The notes: generated from the sequence alone by a model not told the origin. A DNA stretch of 64,000 nucleotides from Nevskia sp. (GCA_016779605.1 JADHNH010000003.1:1-64000), one strand, 5' to 3'. Counted from the first letter of the stretch, positions 44,987-56,477 are shown. Translations and numbers: made by a program.

Positions 44987-46348
44987 TCACTTGCCGATGC
45001 AGAAACTGGAAAATATCCGCCCCAGCAGATCCTCCGCGGTGAAACGTCCGGTGATCTCGTCCAGCGCCTGCTGCGCCAGGCGCAGCTCTTCGGCGAGCAG
45101 CTCGGCGCCGGCGCTGACGTCGGCCACGGCGCAGGCGCGGCGCAGGGTTTCACGGGCGCGCTGCAAGGCCTCCAGGTGGCGGGCACGGGCGGTGAACAGG
45201 CCTTCGGCGGTGCGGCTCAAGCCCGCCACTTCGCGGATCTGATCCGCCAGCAGGTCCATGCCGGCGCCGGTGGCGGCGGACAGGCGCAGGCTGGCGCGGC
45301 CGTCGGGTGCGGCTTCGACCACCGGCGCATGGCCGCTGAGGTCGCACTTGTTGAGCACGATCAGTGTATCGATGCCCTCGGGCAGGCGCTGCAGCAGCGC
45401 GGTGTCCGCCGCGGTGATGCCGGCGCAATCGTCCACCACGAACAGCACCAGCTCGGCTTTTTCCAGCGCCGCCCAGGCGCGGCGCACGCCTTCCTGCTCC
45501 ACCGGGTCGGCGGCGTCGCGCAGGCCGGCGGTGTCGACCAGGGTGAGCGGCAGGCCGTCCAGGTCGATGTGCTCGCGCAGCAGGTCGCGGGTGGTGCCGG
45601 CCTGCGGCGAGACGATGGCGGCCTCGGTGCCGGCCAGGCGGTTGAGCAGGGTGGACTTGCCGACATTCGGCCGGCCGGCGATGGCCACGGTCATGCCCTC
45701 GCGCAGGCGGCGGCCCTGCGCGGCGTCGGCCAGCAGCGTGTCGGTGAGCGCGGCGACGGCGTGGGTGCGCGCCTGCAGCGCCTGCGGCGTGAGCCAGGGC
45801 ACGTCTTCCTCGTCGGCGAAATCCAGCGAGGCTTCCAGGTCGGCGCGCAGCGCCACCAGCTCGTCCAGCAGGCCGTCCACGCGGCGCGAGAACTCGCCCT
45901 GCAGCGAGCGCAGCGCGGCGGCGGCGGCGCCGCGGCTGGCGGCGTCGATGAGGTCGGCAACAGCCTCGGCCTGCACCAGGTCCAGCCGGCCGTTGAGGAA
46001 TGCGCGCTCGGAGAATTCGCCGGGCCGCGCCAGCCGCGCGCCGGCGGCGCAGGCGGCGCGCAGCAGCAGGTCCAGCACCACCGGGCCGCCATGGCCCTGC
46101 AGCTCCACCACGTCCTCGCCGGTGTAGGAATCCGGGCCCGGGAACACCAGCACCAGGCCTTCATCGATCGCCTCGCCGCCTTCGTCGCGGAAGCGGCGCA
46201 GCTGCGCCTGGCGCGGCGGCGGCAGCGCGCCGCACATTGCCGCGGCAACCGCCAGCGCATGCGGACCGGACACTCGCAGGATGCCCACGGCGCCGCGGCC
46301 CGGTGCGGTGGCGATGGCGGCGATGGTGTCCGGCTCGGTGGCGTTCAC
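44987..46348 (-). CDS. mnmE: tRNA modification GTPase MnmE
   Basis: 453 residues. The N-terminal formyl-THF-binding domain begins DTIAAIATAPGRGAVGILRVSG, and the G domain has GRPNVGKSTLLNRL, DTAGLRD and NKCDL motifs. It ends with the C-terminal CIGK whose cysteine is needed for tRNA modification. With MnmG it installs 5-carboxymethylaminomethyl-uridine at U34 of several tRNAs. Order mnmE-yidC-yidD-rnpA-rpmH is the standard origin-side cluster. The gap to yidC is 23 bases and the stop lies 45 bases ahead of the MESH1-like start. Confidence 0.97.
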   Translation of the reverse strand: MNATEPDTIAAIATAPGRGAVGILRVSGPHALAVAAAMCGALPPPRQAQLRRFRDEGGEAIDEGLVLVFPGPDSYTGEDVVELQGHGGPVVLDLLLRAACAAGARLARPGEFSERAFLNGRLDLVQAEAVADLIDAASRGAAAAALRSLQGEFSRRVDGLLDELVALRADLEASLDFADEEDVPWLTPQALQARTHAVAALTDTLLADAAQGRRLREGMTVAIAGRPNVGKSTLLNRLAGTEAAIVSPQAGTTRDLLREHIDLDGLPLTLVDTAGLRDAADPVEQEGVRRAWAALEKAELVLFVVDDCAGITAADTALLQRLPEGIDTLIVLNKCDLSGHAPVVEAAPDGRASLRLSAATGAGMDLLADQIREVAGLSRTAEGLFTARARHLEALQRARETLRRACAVADVSAGAELLAEELRLAQQALDEITGRFTAEDLLGRIFSSFCIGK

Positions 46349-46371
46349 ATGCCTGCGGCTCCTTTACACCT

Positions 46372-48081
46372 TCACTTCGTCTTCACGTCCTTGCCCGCTG
46401 TGTCCTCGGCCTTCCTGCCGCTCTCCTCGCCGGCCAGCCGGCGGGTGATGAACCACTGCTGCAGGATGCCGATGGAGTTGCTGACCAGCCAGTACAGCAC
46501 CAGGCCCACCGGGAAGAACAGGAACAGGCCGGTCAGCGCAATCGGCATGATGTTCATCATGCGCTGCTGCATCGGGTCCATGGTGGCCGACTGCCCCGAC
46601 AGGCGCTGCTGCACCCACATGCTGATGCCGTACAGCACCGGCATCACGTAGTAGGGGTCGGCGGCGGACAGGTCCTGCATCCACAGGATGAACGGCGCCT
46701 CGCGCAGCTCCACGCTTTGCGCCAGCACGCGGTACAGGCCGAAGAACACCGGCATCTGGATCAGCAGCGGCCAGCAGCCAGCCAGCGGGTTGAAGCCCTC
46801 CTTCTTGTACAGCTCCATCTGCGCCTTGCTCAGGCGCTCGCGGTCGTCGGCGTAGCGCTCGCGCAGCTCCTGGATGCGCGGGCCGAACTTGCGCATCTTG
46901 GCCATGGAACGGTACTGCGCCGCGCTCAGCGGGTAGAAGATCGCGCGCACCAGCACGGTCAGCAGGATGATCGCCCAGCCCCAGTTGCCGGTGAGGCCGT
47001 GGAAGCTCTTCAGCGCCCAGAACAGCGGCTCGGCGACGGAGGCGAGCAGGCCGTAGTCCAGCGTGCGGTCGAAGCCCGGCGCCACCATCGCCAGCCCGTC
47101 CTGCTGCTCGGGCCCGGCGTAGACGCCGAAGCTGTAGTCCTGCTCGGCGCCGTCGGCCACGGTGGCGGCCGGCCCCAGGTACTGCGCCTGGTAGACGGTG
47201 GGGGTGGCCGCGGCGATCGCCTTGCCGGTGAACTGCAGGGCGGCGTCCTGCGGCGGGATGATCGCGGTCACGAAGTACTGCTGCACCACTGCGATCCAGC
47301 CGCCGGTCTGCCGGGATTGATACTCGGGCTTGGCGGGGTCCTTGGCCAGCTTGTCGAGGTCCTTGAAGGTGAGCTTCTTGTAGCGGTAGCCGCCGCCTTC
47401 CTTCTGCTCGTAGACGCCCACCCCGGCGAAGTTGCCGGCGAAGCGCGCGCGCGCGCCGGTCTTGGCGGGCGGCGGCGTGCGCTGCCAGCGCGCATAAGGC
47501 CAGGTCGCCAGCGGCTTGCCGCTGTGGTTGGCGAGCTTTTCGGTGAGGCCGATCTGGTAGCTGCCGCGCGTGAAACGGTAAACCTTGCGCACGCTGAAGC
47601 CGGCCGGGTCGGTGTATTCCAGCGGCACGTCGAGCGTGCTGCTGCCGTCGGCCAGCGCGTATTGGTCCTGGGCGGAATGGAACGGCGTCTGCCCGCTGGC
47701 CAGCGGCGCGTCGGCGCCGGCGATGCCGGTCTGCAGCACCAGCAGCTGGTCGGGGCTGTCGTCGAGCAGGGGCAGCTTCTGCTGCGGGTGCTGCTTGTCC
47801 ACCGGGAACTGGCTCAGCTCCAGCCGCCGCAGCTCGCCGCCGGCCAGGGCGATGTCGGCGTCGAACAGGTCGGTATGCACGTGCACGCGCGGGCCGGCGG
47901 CGGCGGGCGACACCGCCGCGGTGCCGAGCTGGGCGCTGCCGCTGCCGCTGCCCGGCGACTGCACCGTGGCCGCCGCGGCCGCGGCCTGCATGGCCTTGCC
48001 GTAATCGTCCTGCCAGGCCTGGTACAGCAGGTAGGTGACCACGCCGATGAGCGCGATCAGGATCATGCGGCGGTTTTCCAT
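46372..48081 (-). CDS. yidC: Membrane protein insertase YidC
   Basis: 569 residues. First membrane helix (RMILIALIGVVTYLLY), a large periplasmic beta domain (about 40-340), then five helices with the conserved insertase core (KSFHGLTGNWGWAIILLTV, VRAIFYPLSAAQYRSMAKMRKFGPRIQELRERY). It inserts inner-membrane proteins with or without SecYEG. ATG 48081 gives the standard MENRRMI start. It is 124 bases from the yidD stop, in which no gene was seen. The C-terminus (KAEDTAGKDVKTK) is basic, like those that contact the ribosome. Confidence 0.97.
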   Translation of the reverse strand: MENRRMILIALIGVVTYLLYQAWQDDYGKAMQAAAAAATVQSPGSGSGSAQLGTAAVSPAAAGPRVHVHTDLFDADIALAGGELRRLELSQFPVDKQHPQQKLPLLDDSPDQLLVLQTGIAGADAPLASGQTPFHSAQDQYALADGSSTLDVPLEYTDPAGFSVRKVYRFTRGSYQIGLTEKLANHSGKPLATWPYARWQRTPPPAKTGARARFAGNFAGVGVYEQKEGGGYRYKKLTFKDLDKLAKDPAKPEYQSRQTGGWIAVVQQYFVTAIIPPQDAALQFTGKAIAAATPTVYQAQYLGPAATVADGAEQDYSFGVYAGPEQQDGLAMVAPGFDRTLDYGLLASVAEPLFWALKSFHGLTGNWGWAIILLTVLVRAIFYPLSAAQYRSMAKMRKFGPRIQELRERYADDRERLSKAQMELYKKEGFNPLAGCWPLLIQMPVFFGLYRVLAQSVELREAPFILWMQDLSAADPYYVMPVLYGISMWVQQRLSGQSATMDPMQQRMMNIMPIALTGLFLFFPVGLVLYWLVSNSIGILQQWFITRRLAGEESGRKAEDTAGKDVKTK

Positions 48082-48205
48082 CAAATTTCCTTGGGGCGCA
48101 TCGGCATGTTGTACGGCTCGGCTGCGTGAGCGCCCCATTGCCGGCGGCGGGCGCGGTGGCAGACTGTATCGACGGATTGCGGCACGTGCTTGACGGTGCG
48201 GGGCG

Positions 48206-48457
48206 CTATTCGGCGGCGGCAGCGCCGGGCCCGGCGTCCGGCCGGCGCGGCGGCACCGGGTCCAGGCCGCCGGGATGCAGCGGATGGCAGCGCACCAGCC
48301 GGTGCAGCGCCAGCGCGGAACCGCGCAGCACGCCGTGCACCTGCAAGGCCTCCGCGGCGTAATGTGAACAGCTCGGGTAAAAGCGGCAACGCGGGCCCAG
48401 CAGCGGGCTCAGCAGGCGCTGGTACGTGCGGATGATTCCGAGCAGGAGCGAGCGCAT
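48206..48457 (-). CDS. yidD: Membrane protein insertion efficiency factor YidD
   Basis: 83 residues. [33 protein letters not shown] is the family signature with its conserved CRFxPSCS cysteines, followed by [17 protein letters not shown]. It helps YidC-dependent insertion, probably as a peripheral membrane protein. Its ATG lies inside rnpA: the two overlap by 49 bases in different frames, as is common for this gene pair. The C-terminal tail ([15 protein letters not shown]) is specific to this genus-level group. Confidence 0.92.
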   Translation of the reverse strand: MRSLLLGIIRTYQRLLSPLLGPRCRFYPSCSHYAAEALQVHGVLRGSALALHRLVRCHPLHPGGLDPVPPRRPDAGPGAAAAE

Positions 48458-48804
48458 CGATCGATCACCTTCAACCAGATTTCCGCCAGCGCGGCGCGCA
48501 GCTGCGCGGTGCCTGCCTCGTTCAGGCCGGGCAGCCCGTAGAACACCAGGTCGGCCGCCGGCAGGCGCTGCTGATTGTGCCGGAATTCCTCGCGGATCAA
48601 CCGCTTGATCCGGTTGCGCGCCACCGCCAGCGGCACCGACTTGCGCGCCAGCGCGAGCCCGAGGCGCGGGCCGTCCAGGCCGTTGGGTGTGCACACGACC
48701 CCCAGCGGAGGCTGCCGGACGCGGAAACCGCGCGCGAAGACCTGCTTGAACTCGGCCGGACGGCGGATGCGGGCGCGCCGCTGCAGACGCGCTCCGCCGG
48801 CCAT
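48409..48804 (-). CDS. rnpA: Ribonuclease P protein component
   Basis: 131 residues. Conserved basic motif [14 protein letters not shown] in the central cleft that binds the RNase P RNA, plus [13 protein letters not shown] near the N-terminus. It supports the 5' maturation of tRNAs. It starts five bases after the rpmH stop and overlaps yidD by 49 bases. Its C-terminal 16 residues ([12 protein letters not shown]) encoded in the overlap are probably of no functional importance. Confidence 0.95.
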   Translation of the reverse strand: MAGGARLQRRARIRRPAEFKQVFARGFRVRQPPLGVVCTPNGLDGPRLGLALARKSVPLAVARNRIKRLIREEFRHNQQRLPAADLVFYGLPGLNEAGTAQLRAALAEIWLKVIDRCARSCSESSARTSAC

Positions 48805-48809
48805 GCGGA

Positions 48810-48944
48810 TTAGGGGATCAGCCGGGCGCGGCCTTTCGCACGGCGGCGCGAGAGCACCAGGCGGCCGCCCTTGGTCGCCATGCGCGCGCGGAAGCCGTGC
48901 GTGCGCTTGCGCCGCAGGGAGTGGGGTTGGTACGTGCGTTTCAT
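48810..48944 (-). CDS. rpmH: 50S ribosomal protein L34
   Basis: 44 residues: [20 protein letters not shown] at the start, then the usual basic chain ending RARLIP, matching bacterial L34. The stop is at 48810-48812 and the start ATG at 48942-48944. It is divergent from dnaA with a 145-base gap that has one DnaA box, and it precedes rnpA by five bases. The gene is too short to stand out by length alone, but the order and sequence leave no doubt. Confidence 0.97.
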   Translation of the reverse strand: MKRTYQPHSLRRKRTHGFRARMATKGGRLVLSRRRAKGRARLIP

Positions 48945-49026
48945 GACTGCTTACTCGACCGTGTGCAAACCGAAATTTTAGCCTGTGCCGGGCTTCACCA
49001 GCAAGCGCGGGGTGTGCAAGGGCACC

Positions 49027-49035
49027 TGTGGATAA
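49027..49035 (+). promoter_or_regulatory. DnaA box in the dnaA promoter region
   Basis: TGTGGATAA is a perfect DnaA box (complement TTATCCACA), 55 bases upstream of the dnaA start, in the rpmH-dnaA intergenic region. It probably serves dnaA autoregulation. Confidence 0.7.
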
Positions 49036-49089
49036 CCTCGGGGGCGCAAGCTAGACTGCGAACCCCGACGCGAAACCCCAAAGCCCGAG

Positions 49090-50424
49090 ATGAATGCAGC
49101 CCTGCCCAACGACAGCCTCTGGCTCCGCTGCATCGAGCGCCTGGAGGCCGAGCTGTCCGACCGGGAGATCGGCGCCTGGATCCGGCCGCTGCGCGCCATC
49201 GTATCGGCCGACCAGCTTACCCTGCTGGCGCCCAACCGGGTGGTGCTGGAACGCGTGCGCAGCGATTTCCTGCCGAAGATCCAGCGGGCGGTGTCGAGCC
49301 TGGCGGCCTACGATCTGCATGTCAGCCTGGCGGTGGGCGGGGTGGAGGCGCGCAGCCCGGCGAGCACCGCGGCGGCGCCGGACGCCGAGGAATTCTCGCC
49401 CTTCGTCAAGGGCCGCCTGGACCCGCGCTACACGCTGGATTCGTTCATCGAGGGCAAGTCCAACTCGCAGGCGCGCGCCGCCGGCCTGCACGTGGCCAGC
49501 AGCCCCGGCAACGTCTACAACCCGCTGCTGATCTACGGCGACTCCGGGCTGGGCAAGACCCACCTGATGCACGGCATCGGCAACGCCATCCACGGCGGCC
49601 GCGAGAACGCGCGGGTGGTTTACGTCGGCGCCGAGCAGTGGTTCAACCAGATGGTTTCGGCGATCCGCTTCGGCCGGCAGGCCGAGTTCAAGACCTACTA
49701 CCGCTCGGTGGATGCGCTGCTCATCGACGACATCCATTTCCTCGCCGGCAAGGAGCATTCGCAGGAAGAATTCTTCCATACTTTCAATGCCTTGATCGAC
49801 GGCCGCAAGCAGATCGTGCTGACCTGCGACCGCTATCCGCGCGAGCTCGACGCGCTCGACGAACGGTTGAAATCGCGTTTCACCTGGGGCTTGTCGGTGC
49901 CGATCGAGCCGCCGGAGTTCGAGACGCGCGTGGCGATCCTGCTGAGCAAGGCGGACCGGCTCGGCATCCGCCTGCAGGAGGAAGTGGCGGTGATGGTCGC
50001 GCAGCGCATCCGCTCCAACGTGCGCGAGCTCGAAGGCGCACTGCACCGGCTCAACGCCTCGGCGCGGCTGACCGGCGCGCCGATCTCGCCGGACTTCGCG
50101 CGCGTCTGCCTGAAGGACATGTTCGCGTCCTATGACCGCGCGGTGACCCTGGACAACATCAAGCGCACCGTCGCCAACTACTACAACATCCGCCTGGCCG
50201 ACCTGAGCTCGGTGCGGCGCACGCGCACGCTCGCGCGGCCGCGCCAGATCGCCATGTCGCTGGCCAAGGAACTGACCCAGCACAGCTACCCGGAGATCGG
50301 TTCCTCCTTCGGCAAGGACCACACCACGGTGCTGCACGCCTGCCGCAAGGTCACCGAGCTGCGGCGCGACGACGAGCGCTTGCGCGAAGACTACGAAAAC
50401 CTGTTGCGGATGCTCACCAATTGA
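49090..50424 (+). CDS. dnaA: Chromosomal replication initiator protein DnaA
   Basis: 444 residues. Domain I (about 1-85), a short linker, AAA+ domain with Walker A GDSGLGKT at 150-157 and Walker B LLIDDIHFL, sensor motif TCDRYPRELDAL, and a C-terminal domain with HTH signature PEIGSSFGKDHTTVLHACRKV. It binds DnaA boxes and opens the origin. ATG 49090 is the standard start. The 292-base dnaA-dnaN gap contains the origin-like features. The gene is the first of the dnaA-dnaN-recF-gyrB rightward series. Confidence 0.98.
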   Translation: MNAALPNDSLWLRCIERLEAELSDREIGAWIRPLRAIVSADQLTLLAPNRVVLERVRSDFLPKIQRAVSSLAAYDLHVSLAVGGVEARSPASTAAAPDAEEFSPFVKGRLDPRYTLDSFIEGKSNSQARAAGLHVASSPGNVYNPLLIYGDSGLGKTHLMHGIGNAIHGGRENARVVYVGAEQWFNQMVSAIRFGRQAEFKTYYRSVDALLIDDIHFLAGKEHSQEEFFHTFNALIDGRKQIVLTCDRYPRELDALDERLKSRFTWGLSVPIEPPEFETRVAILLSKADRLGIRLQEEVAVMVAQRIRSNVRELEGALHRLNASARLTGAPISPDFARVCLKDMFASYDRAVTLDNIKRTVANYYNIRLADLSSVRRTRTLARPRQIAMSLAKELTQHSYPEIGSSFGKDHTTVLHACRKVTELRRDDERLREDYENLLRMLTN

Positions 50425-50716
50425 AGCGCCGGCACACATGCAGGAGCGCCGCAAGTACCGGCGGCAGGCTCTTCGAAACCTGGGTACGGAAGCCTGCATA
50501 GCCTGTGTATACTTCAGTGGATAAATGCGGACAGAACTTTGTGCACAGGTTTTCAGATGGGCGCACAGTGCATTCGGGGACGGCGGCGCAGCCAGGAGTT
50601 CTTTGCAACCAGCTGTTTAAAAAGGGAAAAACAAACTTGTCCCCGTTTCGATGCCGGCACAACCAATAACAGTTTTTAAATCTCTTAAAAACATTCTTGA
50701 TTAATAACATCGCTCC
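50425..50716. other. Putative oriC (dnaA-dnaN intergenic region)
   Basis: 292 bases. The first part has DnaA-box-like sites: AGTGGATAA (50516-50524, one mismatch to the consensus), TGTGTATAC (50504-50512) and TTGTGCACA (50539-50547), each with two mismatches. From about 50617 the sequence becomes AT-rich (TTTAAAAAGGGAAAAACAAA, then TTTTTAAATCTCTTAAAAACA and TTGATTAATAACA), which suits a DNA-unwinding element. In Xanthomonas the functional origin lies in the same gap. The gene polarity on both sides (leftward genes to the left, rightward to the right) also agrees with an origin here. Confidence 0.75.
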
Positions 50717-51817
50717 ATGAACATCCAGATCCCGAGAGGCGAGCTGCTCTCCGCACTTCAATCGGTGATTGGCGTGGTGGAGCGAAGACAGTCACTACCC
50801 ATCCTCGGCAACGTGCTGCTGGCGGCCCAGGAAGACGAGCTGATTCTCACCGCCACCGACCTCGAGTTGCAGGTGGAACGCCGGGTACAGGTGCAGAACC
50901 TCAGCCCGGGCCGCACCGCGGCGCCTGCGCGCAAGCTGCACGACATCTGCCGCGGCCTGCCGGAAGGCGCTACGGTGAGCCTGGAGCTCAACCAGAACCG
51001 GCTGACCGTGCGTTCGGGCCGCAGCCGCTTTGCCTTGGCCACCCTGCCGGCCGAGGAATTCCCTTCGCTGAGCGCCGCCGGCGCGGAAACGCACCTGGTA
51101 CTGAGCGGCAAGGAGCTCAAGGAGCTGCTGCAGCGCACCCAGTTCGCCATGGCGCAGCAGGACGTGCGCTATTACCTGAACGGGTTGCTGCTGGAGCTGC
51201 GCGGCAACCGCGTGCGCACCGTCGCCACCGACGGCCACCGCTTGGCCATGGCCGAGCTGCGCCGCGACACCGGCATCAAGAAGGACACCCAGGTGATCCT
51301 GCCGCGCAAGACGGTGCTGGAGCTGCAGCGCCTGGTCGAAGGCGGCGAGGACGAAGTGAAGCTGAGCCTGTCGCCCAACCAGGTTCAGGTGGACCTCGAC
51401 GGCCTGAAGCTCACCTCGAAGCTGATCGAGGGACGCTTCCCGGACTACGAGCGGGTGATTCCGGAAAACTCCGACAAGACCGTGCGCGGCGACCGCCAGC
51501 GGGTGCGTTCGGCATTGGCGCGGGCGGCGATCCTGTCCAACGAGAAGTTCCGCGGCGTGCGGCTGCAGCTTTCGGCCGGCACCTTGCGCATCCAGACGCA
51601 GAATCCAGAGCAGGAGGAAGCGGAGGAGGAAGTCGAGGTGCAGTACGAGGGCGCGGCCCTGGAGATCGGCTTCAACGTCAGTTACCTGCTCGACAGCCTG
51701 GATGCCATCGAGGGCAACGAGTTCATCATGGAACTGCGCAGTCCCGACGCCAGCGGCCTGGTCTACGACGCCGCCAACAACGCCAACAAGTACGTCGTGA
51801 TGCCGATGCGGCTGTAA
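50717..51817 (+). CDS. dnaN: DNA polymerase III subunit beta (sliding clamp)
   Basis: 366 residues with three equivalent clamp folds (about 1-120, 121-245, 246-366). The start MNIQIPRGELLSALQSVIGVVERRQSLPILGNVLL and end YVVMPMRL are canonical: the C-terminal PMRL contributes to the partner-binding pocket. It holds the polymerase on DNA and recruits repair proteins. ATG 50717 follows the AT-rich origin. Spacing to recF is 46 bases. Confidence 0.98.
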   Translation: MNIQIPRGELLSALQSVIGVVERRQSLPILGNVLLAAQEDELILTATDLELQVERRVQVQNLSPGRTAAPARKLHDICRGLPEGATVSLELNQNRLTVRSGRSRFALATLPAEEFPSLSAAGAETHLVLSGKELKELLQRTQFAMAQQDVRYYLNGLLLELRGNRVRTVATDGHRLAMAELRRDTGIKKDTQVILPRKTVLELQRLVEGGEDEVKLSLSPNQVQVDLDGLKLTSKLIEGRFPDYERVIPENSDKTVRGDRQRVRSALARAAILSNEKFRGVRLQLSAGTLRIQTQNPEQEEAEEEVEVQYEGAALEIGFNVSYLLDSLDAIEGNEFIMELRSPDASGLVYDAANNANKYVVMPMRL

Positions 51818-51863
51818 GGCGGCGGATTACGTCCGGCTTCCGCACCAGCATGCCTGCAGCCTG

Positions 51864-52943
51864 ATGCACCTGTCCGGGGTGCAGCTCAGGGATTTCCGCA
51901 TTTTCGAGGATGCGCGCCTGGAGTGCCGGGCGGGCTTCAATCTGATCCTGGGCGACAACGGCGCCGGCAAGAGTTCCCTGCTGGAGGCGATTTTCGTGCT
52001 TGGACGCGGCGGCAGCCACCGGGCCGCGCCGCGGCTGCTGTTGCGCGACGGCGCCAGCAGCTGGTCGGTGGAGGGGCAGGTCGCCAGCGCGCACGCACCG
52101 CCACAGCGCGTGCGGGTAGCCTGGGCCGAAGGCGAGACGGCGATCCGCTGGGGCACCGCCGCCATCGGCGTCAGCGAGCTGGTGCGCAAGCTGCCGGTGC
52201 AGATCCTGGACCCGGCGATGCACCGCCTGGTGGACGAAGGGCCGGGCGTGCGGCGGCGTTTTATCGACTGGGGACTGTTCCACGTGGAACAGTCCTTCAT
52301 CGGCGTGTGGCGCCGCTGCCAGCGCGCCTTGCGCCAGCGCAACGCCGCGCTGCGCAGCGGTGAGGCGGTGTCGGCGATCACGGCCTGGGATCGCGAGCTG
52401 GCGGAATCCGGCGAGGCGCTGAACGCGCTGCGGCTGCATTACCTAGTGGCGCTGGAGCCGCAATTCCAGGCCGCCTTGGCAGCCCTGTTGCCGGACCAGG
52501 GCTGGCGCTTCGACTTCCAGCGCGGCTGGCCGGCCGAGCGCAACTATCTGGAGGTGCTGCAGGAGGGCTTGGAGCGCGACCGCCGTTACGGCCAGACGCT
52601 GCAAGGGCCGCACCGGGCCGAGGTGGTTTTTTCCGGCGGTGCGGCCGGGAGGCGCGCGCGCGGGCGCATCAGCCGTGGCCAGCAGAAGCTGTTGGTCTGC
52701 GGTTTTGCGCTGAGCCAGTGCGAACTGGTGCGCCAGGCGAGCGGCGAGGCGCCGATCGTGCTGCTCGACGACTTCGCCGCAGAGCTGTCATCGGCGTTCC
52801 AGGAGCGGCTGGCAGCCGCCCTGGGCGCCTATTCCGGCCAGAAGTTCGTCGCGGCGCTGGAGCGCACCGCGGCGCTGGCGGCCATCGGCGAGGCCCTGGT
52901 GTTCCACGTGGAACATGGCCGGGTCGCGGCGCTGGTAAAATAA
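51864..52943 (+). CDS. recF: DNA replication and repair protein RecF
   Basis: 359 residues, an SMC-like ATPase. Walker A GDNGAGKS at 30-37, the ABC signature near SRGQQKLLVC, and Walker B IVLLDDFAAELS. With RecOR it loads RecA at gaps. Two perfect TGTTCCACGTGGAACA sequences lie inside the gene (52276-52291 and 52900-52915, encoding FHVEQ and FHVEH) and are probably parS partition sites. ATG 51864 starts the usual MHLSGVQLRDFRIF. Confidence 0.96.
   Translation: MHLSGVQLRDFRIFEDARLECRAGFNLILGDNGAGKSSLLEAIFVLGRGGSHRAAPRLLLRDGASSWSVEGQVASAHAPPQRVRVAWAEGETAIRWGTAAIGVSELVRKLPVQILDPAMHRLVDEGPGVRRRFIDWGLFHVEQSFIGVWRRCQRALRQRNAALRSGEAVSAITAWDRELAESGEALNALRLHYLVALEPQFQAALAALLPDQGWRFDFQRGWPAERNYLEVLQEGLERDRRYGQTLQGPHRAEVVFSGGAAGRRARGRISRGQQKLLVCGFALSQCELVRQASGEAPIVLLDDFAAELSSAFQERLAAALGAYSGQKFVAALERTAALAAIGEALVFHVEHGRVAALVK
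52272..52295. promoter_or_regulatory. parS-like partition site 1 (within recF)
   Basis: TGTTCCACGTGGAACA (52276-52291) is centred in a perfect 24-bp palindrome. It matches the ParB-binding parS sequence used by pseudomonads and close to the general TGTTNCACGTGAAACA. Placed about 1.7 kb from the putative oriC, as expected for parS. Confidence 0.8.
52900..52915. promoter_or_regulatory. parS-like partition site 2 (within recF)
   Basis: A second exact TGTTCCACGTGGAACA, about 620 bases from the first, near the 3' end of recF and 50 bases before gyrB. Two independent perfect copies of a 16-base sequence in one gene are unlikely by chance. Confidence 0.8.
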
Positions 52944-52947
52944 ATGA

Positions 52948-55365
<2,418 letters not shown>

Positions 55366-55723
55366 TTTTAAATTAATTTAGCAACAGTTAACGACAATTG
55401 CTGAGCGTTGTCGTCTGATAGTCTTGTTTTAGCCCCGCGCCGATTGAAGCCAATCCAGCGCGGTTGAAGCGATCCATGGCGGTTTTCATGACCGCGCCGT
55501 GTCCCGGTCGATGCCCGGCCCTTTCACCTTGCACCGCCTTTGCTCACGGCGTTAGCCCGCATTCGCGCTGCCGCATCCCGCACGCGGGCGGTAGCAGGCG
55601 CACTTCCGGGGGCATCGTGCAGCCGCCTGAATTCGCTTCCGAAATCCGCACTGATTTGCGGTAAATTCAGGTTCCTGGCCCGCTGCGCGCGTTGCGGCGC
55701 GCCGGGCTCATCGGGGGAGGCGC
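55366..55723. other. Intergenic region between gyrB and the ParA gene
   Basis: 358 bases. Just after the gyrB stop is an AT-rich stretch with a weak hairpin ACGACAA / TTGTCGT (55391-55397 and 55408-55414) and a later TTGTTTT, which may end gyrB transcription but is not a classic terminator. The remainder holds short overlapping frames without homology. ATTTGCGGTAAATTCA at about 55653 is a possible promoter region for the ParA gene. No other gene was found. Confidence 0.3.
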
Positions 55724-56467
55724 ATGAAGACCCTTGCGGTCTACAACGTGAAGGGCGGGGTGGGCAAGACGGCCACCTCGATCAACCTGGCGTACCTCGC
55801 CGCGCAAAGCGGGCGCAGCACGCTGCTGTGGGATCTCGACCCGCAGGCGGCTGCAACCTGGTACCTGCAGGCCAAAGGCGGCGAGGGGCCCGGCAAGGCG
55901 CAGTGGAAGGCCGGTTCGGAGCTGCGCGCCCTGATCCAGCCGACCCCTTACGAAAACCTGCACCTGCTGCCGGCGGGCCTGGACAACCGGCACCTGGACG
56001 TATGGCTGCGCAAGGACGATGCGCGCGATGCGCTGGCGCAGCGCCTGGAATCGGTGGCCGGGGACTACGACCTGGCGATTCTCGACTGCCCGCCGAGCCT
56101 GTCGCACCTGGCGGACAACATCTTCACCGCCGCCGACCTGGTGCTGGTGCCGGTGGTGCCCACGCACCTGTCGCTGCGCGCGCTCAAGGCCCTGATCGAC
56201 TATTTCCGCGAGGAATCCTATCCGCGCAGCCGCCTGAAGCCGTTCTATTCGATGGCCGACCGCCGCCGGCTGCTGCACCGCACGCTGATCGAGCAGCCGC
56301 CCAAGACCATGCGCGACGTCTGCCGGGCCGTCATTCCGTATACCTCGGCGGTCGAGCGGATGGGCGAGCACCGCGCGCCGGTGGAAGCGTTCGAGGCTTC
56401 CGCGCCGGCCGCCGAAGCCTACCGCGAGCTGTGGAAGGAAGTGAACGCCGCCCTGCGCGGGCGTTGA
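55724..56467 (+). CDS. ParA/MinD-family ATPase (orphan)
   Basis: 247 residues. Deviant Walker A KGGVGKTATS at about residue 10, Walker A' DLDPQAA, Walker B LDCPPSL and a C-terminal RMGEHRAPVEAF. It is a ParA-type ATPase of the short class, without the N-terminal HTH of plasmid ParA. No parB lies next to it, and the chromosomal parAB pair is usually elsewhere (near mnmG-rsmG). It could position the origin region or another cargo. It is encoded on the plus strand, with the five-hairpin repeat beyond its stop. Confidence 0.88.
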   Translation: MKTLAVYNVKGGVGKTATSINLAYLAAQSGRSTLLWDLDPQAAATWYLQAKGGEGPGKAQWKAGSELRALIQPTPYENLHLLPAGLDNRHLDVWLRKDDARDALAQRLESVAGDYDLAILDCPPSLSHLADNIFTAADLVLVPVVPTHLSLRALKALIDYFREESYPRSRLKPFYSMADRRRLLHRTLIEQPPKTMRDVCRAVIPYTSAVERMGEHRAPVEAFEASAPAAEAYRELWKEVNAALRGR

Positions 56468-56477
56468 ACGCCGCTTA

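Noticed and set aside
55391-55431. Intrinsic terminator after gyrB
   Set aside because: A 7-bp stem with no adjacent T run. Too weak to call as a terminator.
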